This document shows, in pieces, positions 59,541 to 64,000 of a stretch of DNA of 64,000 nucleotides (position 1 is its first letter; the number at the start of each line of letters is the position of its first letter). The DNA is taken from positions 16,729-80,728 of the forward strand of contig NZ_AUBE01000026.1 of assembly GCF_000429085.1 (NCBI RefSeq), in the 5' to 3' direction. Source of the stretch: Streptomyces flavidovirens DSM 40150. Its GTDB lineage: Bacteria; Actinomycetota; Actinomycetes; Streptomycetales; Streptomycetaceae. The notes beneath the pieces are model-generated. The model did no database searches. It had not been told where the DNA came from and was given only the letters and a program-made list of their open reading frames with translations. Made by a program: the position numbers and the translations under genes.

Positions 59541-60167
59541 ATGTCGGTGTTGGGTGGCTATCCGGTAGGGCCGTCGGCCTGGGCCGTCGAGCGGTTTGGG
59601 CAGCATGCCGGCGCGCTTGCGGCTGCGGTTCCAGTGCAACTGGCCAAGGCGCATGGGAAGGCTCATGCCGCGCACCTCGCTGCAGGGCTTAAGAAGCGGA
59701 GTCCGTACGGTGTCGCCCTCGCAGGCGTGGTCCGCGAGAACCTGGCGGAGACCGCCCGCGAGCTGGGGGAAGCCGTCCGAGACGTGCGCGGATATGAATA
59801 TGCGGTGATCAACGATCACGCACTCTTCCCGTTCCGGTACGCGGACAGGCCGAGGCCGCTGGACCGAGCCCGACTGCCTGCCAATGCGTCGCCCACTCGG
59901 CACCGGCTGTTCCGGGCGCATGGGCCGCAGCCTCCGGAAGGCCTGTTCGACGTCGATGAGGACTTGGCGACCGAGGAGTACCTGGGGCTGCACGAGGCGT
60001 TCGAGGAGCTGGGAGCTTCCACCAGGCTGGTCTGTGTGTTCTTCACGGCCGACATCGAAAACGGCATCCATGTCATCCATTGGGGAGACGCGCACCTCGA
60101 ACCCGACCGCACCTTCACGTGGCCCTACAAGGAGCAGCTCCCGGTCGCTCCCGTGCAGATGGAGTGA
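59541..60167 (+). CDS. Unrecognised soluble protein near attR
   Basis: A 208-residue protein without signal peptide or membrane segments. The first 70 residues are Ala-rich helices (FGQHAGALAAAVPVQLAKAHG). The rest looks globular: VRGYEYAVINDHALFPFRY, EEYLGLHEAFEELGASTRLVCVFFTADIENG and a final IHWGDAHLEPDRTFTWPY. The ATG at 59541, with GGGGGAGGGGAG upstream, is preferred to 59433. It is the last gene before attR, a common position for cargo. No family could be assigned. Confidence 0.65.
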   Translation: MSVLGGYPVGPSAWAVERFGQHAGALAAAVPVQLAKAHGKAHAAHLAAGLKKRSPYGVALAGVVRENLAETARELGEAVRDVRGYEYAVINDHALFPFRYADRPRPLDRARLPANASPTRHRLFRAHGPQPPEGLFDVDEDLATEEYLGLHEAFEELGASTRLVCVFFTADIENGIHVIHWGDAHLEPDRTFTWPYKEQLPVAPVQME

Positions 60168-60680
60168 CGGGCGGTGACGCCGCTGCCTGCACTGCACAGC
60201 CGGTGGGACTGACTGAGTCCTGGGCCGTCCCTGGGCCGTCCAAGGCCGACCAACGCTGACAGCCGCCACCCATAGGTGACCACCCCCACCCCGCTCTGGC
60301 CTGGGCTCCCAGAGTTGATCAGCGACACTGGAAGGGTTATGCCAAAGCCTGGAGAACTGAGCTGACGTGCGCTGTTCCCGCGCACCGGGTCGCATCAGGT
60401 GAGTGTCTAACTGCGTGACAACGTCCACGAACGACGGCGGACGAACGCCGACGCCTGCGGACCATCAGCACAGGTGAAGGACACTCCAGCCCAAGGTGGC
60501 GTGCCCGTCCAAGTTGCTTCGGGACGAAGCGGTCGGCCACAGCTAGTAATGGCTCCGGGCGTCGATCGACGCGCGCCAACCAGAGGCGGCGCGGCCAACC
60601 TCCGGCCAACCAGGCGTAGATGGCGTCCAGTGAGAGGACATATGCGCTGGTCAAGCCACATCTGGCCGCGCGGATCCGGC
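60168..60680. other. Element right end, non-coding, before attR
   Basis: A 513-base gap. It contains CTGGGCCGTCC in tandem (60219-60241 area) and three copies of a GCCAACC motif at 60575-60614. These could be integrase or excisionase arm sites for this end of the element (inference). No gene with coding-like bias. Confidence 0.55.
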
Positions 60681-60740
60681 CGGTCTTGAAAACCGTCGTG
60701 GCAGCGATGTCACCGTGGGTTCAAATCCCACACCCACCGC
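60681..60740. other. attR: attR of the AICE (60-bp direct repeat, right copy)
   Basis: Identical over 60 bases to 43120-43179, the 3' part of tRNA-Ser(UGA). Without the 5' half it is not a tRNA gene. It also appears to be the left junction of the next element to the right, because the flanking sequence repeats the features found after attL. Confidence 0.95.
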
Positions 60741-61253
60741 CAGGTCAGCGAAGTAGCAGGTCAGAAGGGGCGTCCCACTTACGGGGCGCCCCTTCATCGT
60801 GGACGCTGTCTCGCCTTGAACCGCCTCTGTCACGCTGTTGATCAGTGTGTGTGGACCAGGCGTGGACCACCATGCGACGCGTTTTGAGCCTGTGACCAGG
60901 CGCTATGGGCCATGTGGGGGCCAGAGTAGTCGGAGGAGCTTCCACGGTCCACGAAACGACGAAGGCGCCGCCCCTGCCCGTTCTGAGCAAGTGCGATGCC
61001 TGTCGGGTCACGCTGACTTAAGCGGTCGAGTCGTCGTGGAGCTCTGGGTAGCCAAGTCCCTTTAGCCATCAGACGGTGACACGCTCGCAGCCATATCCGA
61101 AGCCCCCGGGTCTCCGCCGATCCTGCGAGTGACCGACCCAGGCTCGTGTCTGAAAGGGGAGCACGCTCTAACACGGGGTGCATCGCGGCCGGTTGGCGAT
61201 GGGCTTACCGGCCGCGCGCCTGCACAGGCATGGGAGTCAGCCACGAGAACCGT
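60741..61253. other. Left end of a second accreted element (non-coding)
   Basis: A 513-base gap that copies the layout right of the tRNA gene. It has a GAAGGGGCG/CGCCCCTTC hairpin (60764-60795) after a short CAGGTCAG...GCAGGTCAGAAGGGG homology, then two copies of a 31-bp motif (60838-60868 and 60892-60922) also found at 43280-43310. The remainder holds nothing recognisable. Confidence 0.65.
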
Positions 61254-61667
61254 TCACGCTTTGGCTTTGAGGTCGATGCTGGCGGAGCCGATTCGGGTGC
61301 CGTCGGCCTTGTAGACGCCGACCATGGCGGGCTCGGTCCCCTTGTCGGGCCATGCGGACCAGTCTTCGATGAGTGCTGAGACGTCCTGCGTGCTGGGGGT
61401 GTCTTCGGCGGTGGTGACGAGGTAGGTGTACGGCCGGTCACCATCGACGGCTTCGATGATGTGGGTGACCTTCAGAGCGAGGGGCGTTCCGTCCGCTGCG
61501 GCGGCATCGGTGAACCGCTTGGCGTCGCCCCGGTTGGCAGACTCGTCGCCGGGGGGCTGCGACGGGAGGGTGGCGGGGATGGAGACGTCGGTGGTGGATT
61601 CGCTGGTGCAGGCGGCGGTCAGTAGCAGGCCAGCAGCGACGGCAAGGGGTGTGATGCGTGAACGCAT
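61254..61667 (-). CDS. Small lipoprotein of unknown function
   Basis: A 137-residue protein with a lipoprotein signal (ITPLAVAAGLLLTAACTS; lipobox TAAC). The mature part has TYLVTTAEDTPSTQDVSALIEDWSA and ends DGTRIGSASIDLKAKA, a compact alpha/beta domain without known motif. ATG 61667 is preferred over 61709. It follows the I36-like gene, after a hairpin. Confidence 0.7.
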   Translation of the reverse strand: MRSRITPLAVAAGLLLTAACTSESTTDVSIPATLPSQPPGDESANRGDAKRFTDAAAADGTPLALKVTHIIEAVDGDRPYTYLVTTAEDTPSTQDVSALIEDWSAWPDKGTEPAMVGVYKADGTRIGSASIDLKAKA

Positions 61668-61697
61668 GGGGGGCTCCGTGGTGGGCGGTGTACGGGT

Positions 61698-61729
61698 ATG
61701 CCCCCGCACCGTAGTCGGTGTGGGGGCAT
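61698..61729. terminator. Hairpin terminator between two secreted-protein genes
   Basis: Arms ATGCCCCCGCACCG / CGGTGTGGGGGCAT, 14 bp with one G-T pair, loop of 4; sits between the I36-like and lipoprotein genes. Confidence 0.75.
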
Positions 61730-61748
61730 CGCTGTGGGGTGGTTAAGA

Positions 61749-62489
61749 TCACATCCGAACAGCGTCGGCGCGGTCGTTCCAATCGCCGGTGCCCAAGCCG
61801 GGGTAGTCGTCGTCGTGGAGGCTCGTGTCGCAGGTGCCGAGGCCGGTGATGTTCTCGGGGTCGACCATGTTGTCGCGGTAGTCGACCAGCGTCATGCCGC
61901 CGATCTCGTCGTTGTTGCAGGTCGAGGTGGCCTCATCCCGGAAGTCGTACTGTCCGAGAGTCTTAGTGCCGTCTGCGGACCACTGGAGCTTGCGACCCCC
62001 CATGTCTTGGTGCTCGCCGATGCACGTCCAGCCGTAGGAGCACGCCATGCCGGCGGCCGCCGCATAGCTACTGGCCATCGACGTCTTGGCTGCCGGTGCC
62101 GTCGGCTTGATCATGGCGGAGCGACCCTTGGGGGCCTTCGGCAGGGCTCGGGGATCCTTCTTGGCGTGGGCAGCCATGTCGGCCTGGGCCTGCGCGTCGG
62201 TGTCGAAGCACTTCACGGTGAGATCGGGGTATTCGGAGCAGACCTTTGCGGTGCCCCACCCGTTGGCCAGGTCGAACTTCTTGCCCTTGTAGGAGGCGAT
62301 GACGGGGCCCTTGCGCGCCTTGGCGTCGCGGGCGCGGTCGGCCGCGTCCGCAGGCCCTGCGTTTTCGGTGGCGCTGGGAGCCGGAGAGCTGCCGGTGTCA
62401 GCGGTGGCGGTGGTGGTGGCGCCGAGGCTGACGGCTGCCCCGAGGGCGAGGGCGGTGATTATCTTGGCCAGTTTCAAAGCGGGTGTCAT
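61749..62489 (-). CDS. Secreted protein resembling peptidase inhibitor family I36
   Basis: A 246-residue exported protein with signal peptide ending TATA. The mature protein has a helical middle and a C-terminal domain with CSYGWTCIGEHQDMGGRKLQWS, a Phe/Asp stretch and TSTCNNDEIGGMTLVDYRDN, which recall the Greek-key repeats of I36 inhibitors (beta-gamma crystallin-like). Five cysteines in the domain may form disulfides. An inhibitor or bacteriocin-like role is possible, but the assignment is by pattern only. Located between the accreted att site and the broken integrase. Confidence 0.7.
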   Translation of the reverse strand: MTPALKLAKIITALALGAAVSLGATTTATADTGSSPAPSATENAGPADAADRARDAKARKGPVIASYKGKKFDLANGWGTAKVCSEYPDLTVKCFDTDAQAQADMAAHAKKDPRALPKAPKGRSAMIKPTAPAAKTSMASSYAAAAGMACSYGWTCIGEHQDMGGRKLQWSADGTKTLGQYDFRDEATSTCNNDEIGGMTLVDYRDNMVDPENITGLGTCDTSLHDDDYPGLGTGDWNDRADAVRM

Positions 62490-62585
62490 CCTTCGTTGAG
62501 TGTCGTGGCGGGACGGACCCTACTCGATCTTGTGAAGGTATGAAGGAACAGTGTCTAGTTCGTGACTGACTTGCGGCTTAGCCGC

Positions 62586-63659
62586 TCACTCGTCGTCTGC
62601 CGCATCAAGTGCGGCCTCGATCTGCTGGTTTGAGCGTTGCTGATTGCGGTGGATCGCTTTGGCGTAGAAGCGGAAAAGAACAGCGATGCTGTGCCCCGCT
62701 CGGCGCGCTACCTCGGCCGGAGAGACCCCCGATTCAAGCCACAGGGAGACGCCCGCATGGCGGAGGGAGTACGGCACGTCCGCGAGCGGGGAAGCCGTCT
62801 CGGACTCGGTGAGCACCGAGCGGCGAGCAGTCTTCCATACCTCCCCGTATTCCTTGGACAGCAGGTGACCTCCCCGCGCCGCGCGGAACAGCCGGCCATC
62901 CTCCGCCGCGCCGAACTGCTTGATGTGCTCGCGCACTAGGCGCACGAGAACCGGCGGGATCGGAACGGCACGGGTGGCCTTGCGCGCCCGCTTTTTCAAG
63001 CCGCGAGAGTCGTAGGACTCTCCAGTGTCCGTCCAACCGGAGCCGACCCGAGGTGTGCTGCTGGACAACAGAAGTTCTCCCCACCCATCTTCCGGCAGGA
63101 CGAAGTCGGTGGCCTTGAGATTGGTTGCCTCAGCCGGGCGGGTAGCGGCGTAGTAGAGGCAGCCGAAGAAGGCTTTCAGATGCGCACCGCGTTCCCCCTG
63201 TGAGCCAACAGTGTTGATCAGCTTCTTCGCCAACTGAGGGCCGGGGACGAACCGGAAGTCGATCTCGTCATCCGTCTCTGGGGCCGTCCAGTCCACCTTG
63301 CCCAAAGGCAGCACCGCCAGCAGCTCGCGTTCCACGGCGTACCGCAGGGAGTTGCTGAACACAGTGAGCTTCCGGTTCACCGTGTTGTCGGCAGCGGGCT
63401 TGCCGTCCAGGCGCAGCGCCAAGGCGTCGAGTGCAGACCGTACGACGGAGGGAGTATTGAGATCAGTGATGTTCACCGACTTCCGGGCGATCCAGTCGAG
63501 CGCCGCCACGACATCGGCCGGGGCTTGCTCAGCGTCGATGCGGGGCTTCAACTCCCCCTCCCCGTTGACGACGAACCGGAACACCCAGGAGTAGAGCGCC
63601 GCACGGAGCACCTTGGCGGCTGGTGCCCCTCGATCGTCCTTTACGAGTCGGACTGTGAG
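62586..63659 (-). pseudogene. int: Truncated tyrosine integrase of the second element
   Basis: A frame of about 358 residues that matches the C-terminal two thirds of the integrase at 43315. Shared stretches include AFFGCLYYAA, VPIPPVLV, GRLFRAARGG and PYSLRHAGVSLW, and the catalytic Arg, His and Tyr (ATRPAEATN, RRAGHSIAVLFRFYAK) are present. Homology can be followed back to codons for VRLVKDDRGAP near 63655, then an in-frame stop arises at 63669-63671. The first 145 or so residues are missing, where the insertion sequence starts. GTG 63611 could start a short product, but it would lack the core-binding domain. Confidence 0.9.
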
Positions 63660-64000
63660 AGGTCGTTTTCATCTTGAGCGTCATCTCTTAGGGCGGTTTG
63701 CGCTTCTCGATGAGGTGTTGCTGGTGGGGCTGTAGTTGTGGTTATGCGTGGTGAGGCCAGTGGTGTGTCAGATGGGGCGAGATCCTGCTTGCGCCTGTCT
63801 CATTCCAGGACGCCAGATCTGTCCCGTGCTTCGACACGGCGGGTTGCGCGCCTGGGCGCACGCCCCCAGCTGGCGGTACGCCCAGTTCATGACGGAACGA
63901 CGTGCGTATCCAAGTGACCTGTCCGATGCGCGCTGGGAGTTGATCGAGCCGGTCCTGTCCGCATGGCGCTTCGAACGCCGCGGTCGGGCCCTGGACTTCG
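63660..64000 (+). mobile_element. IS5-family insertion sequence (left part, continues beyond window)
   Basis: Starts where integrase homology ends, at about 63660 (GAGAGGTCGTTTTCATC, probably part of the terminal inverted repeat). A non-coding leader of about 230 bases precedes the transposase frame at 63889. The element runs out of the window, so the second inverted repeat and target duplication cannot be seen. Confidence 0.65.
63889..64000 (+). CDS. IS5-type transposase (partial, 3' end outside window)
   Basis: Only 37 codons are visible: the N-terminus MTERRAYPSDLSDARWELI, followed by EPVLSAW and RGRALDF, matches the DUF4096-type opening of IS5-family (IS112/IS1647-like) transposases common in Streptomyces. 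The catalytic DDE domain lies beyond the window. Confidence 0.85.
   Translation, partial: MTERRAYPSDLSDARWELIEPVLSAWRFERRGRALDF

Larger units (their letters stand above)
43120..60740. mobile_element. Integrative and conjugative element (AICE, pSAM2-like organisation)
   Basis: A 17.6-kb element between perfect 60-bp direct repeats in tRNA-Ser. Circular length would be 17,561 bp. It carries int and xis at the left end, a prim-pol replication protein and DUF3631 ATPase, an FtsK-type TraB that moves double-stranded DNA, Spd-like spreading proteins and a KorSA-type repressor. This set matches actinomycete integrative and conjugative elements with prim-pol replication (RepPP type). Both att copies are exact and all expected modules look intact, so it may still excise. 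DUF5677-type and unknown genes near attR are probable cargo. Confidence 0.93.
60741..63659. mobile_element. Remnant of a second integrative element at the same tRNA-Ser site
   Basis: Begins at the attR repeat, has candidate arm sites, two small exported-protein genes and an integrase paralogue reading toward the att site. The integrase has lost its N-terminus where an insertion sequence begins. The right end lies outside the window. Tandem accretion by two related integrases is the simplest reading. Confidence 0.7.

Noticed and set aside
60681..60740. A second tRNA-Ser gene at the right end
   Set aside because: The 5' half (acceptor and D arms) is absent, so it is only the attachment-site copy.
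61254..61709. Lipoprotein start at 61709
   Set aside because: Would place fourteen polar, Thr/Pro-rich residues ahead of the lipoprotein signal; ATG 61667 gives a normal signal peptide.

Overview
This is a high-GC actinobacterial chromosome segment, almost certainly Streptomyces. Supporting signs are the GC-rich third codon positions, many GTG starts, chains of GTGA/ATGA-overlapping genes, the cydAB-cydCD, serS-pheA and dtpA/copper-chaperone gene order, and a pSAM2-like integrative element in a tRNA gene. A perfect 14-bp parS palindrome over the cydCD start and two groups of DnaA boxes suggest that the segment lies in the oriC-proximal part of the chromosome. All calls come from reading the sequence; no database search was run.

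Region 1 (1-43180) is ordinary core chromosome. It carries the bd-oxidase operon (cydA partial, cydB, fused cydCD), a GAF sensor kinase, an M23 peptidase, a HAD phosphatase, an F420/flavin LLM oxidoreductase, a DinB-like protein and a MerR regulator. Next come a three-gene overlapping minus-strand operon (M24 peptidase, alpha/beta-hydrolase-SDR fusion, PF10118-type protein) and a four-gene ABC-2 exporter operon. These are followed by a DUF488 protein, an MFS transporter with a GntR/FCD regulator, HAD and serS, a 574-bp gap with four perfect DnaA boxes, and pheA. The extracytoplasmic copper operon follows (YcnI, Sco, PCuAC, CopC-CopD, the Tat-exported DyP peroxidase DtpA), then signalling genes (two HATPase proteins, a SpoIIE-type phosphatase), aminopeptidase P, a short prim-pol relative, a secreted protein, a SEC-C protein, GDPD, a DegP-type protease and tRNA-Ser(UGA).

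Region 2 (43120-60740) is a 17.6-kb actinomycete integrative and conjugative element (AICE) inserted in the 3' part of tRNA-Ser. It is bounded by a perfect 60-bp direct repeat. From left to right it has int and xis, a nonamer (iteron-like) region, a DUF3631 ATPase, a small protein, a prim-pol replication protein, a C5-cytosine methyltransferase, a small zinc protein and an SpdD-like protein. Then come a direct-repeat region that looks like a clt transfer locus, the FtsK-like translocase TraB, an SpdB-like protein, two zinc-type small proteins, a DUF2637 coiled-coil membrane protein and two small proteins. All of these are on the minus strand. A KorSA-like GntR/UTRA repressor with a GGCT-fold partner reads the other way. 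A large nested inverted repeat, a DUF5677-type protein and an unrecognised protein fill the right end as probable cargo.

Region 3 (60741-64000) looks like a second element accreted at the same tRNA site. It repeats the hairpin and candidate integrase arm sites of the first element. It also has a secreted I36/crystallin-like protein, a lipoprotein and a paralogous integrase whose N-terminal third is lost where an IS5-type insertion sequence begins. The IS transposase runs off the window.
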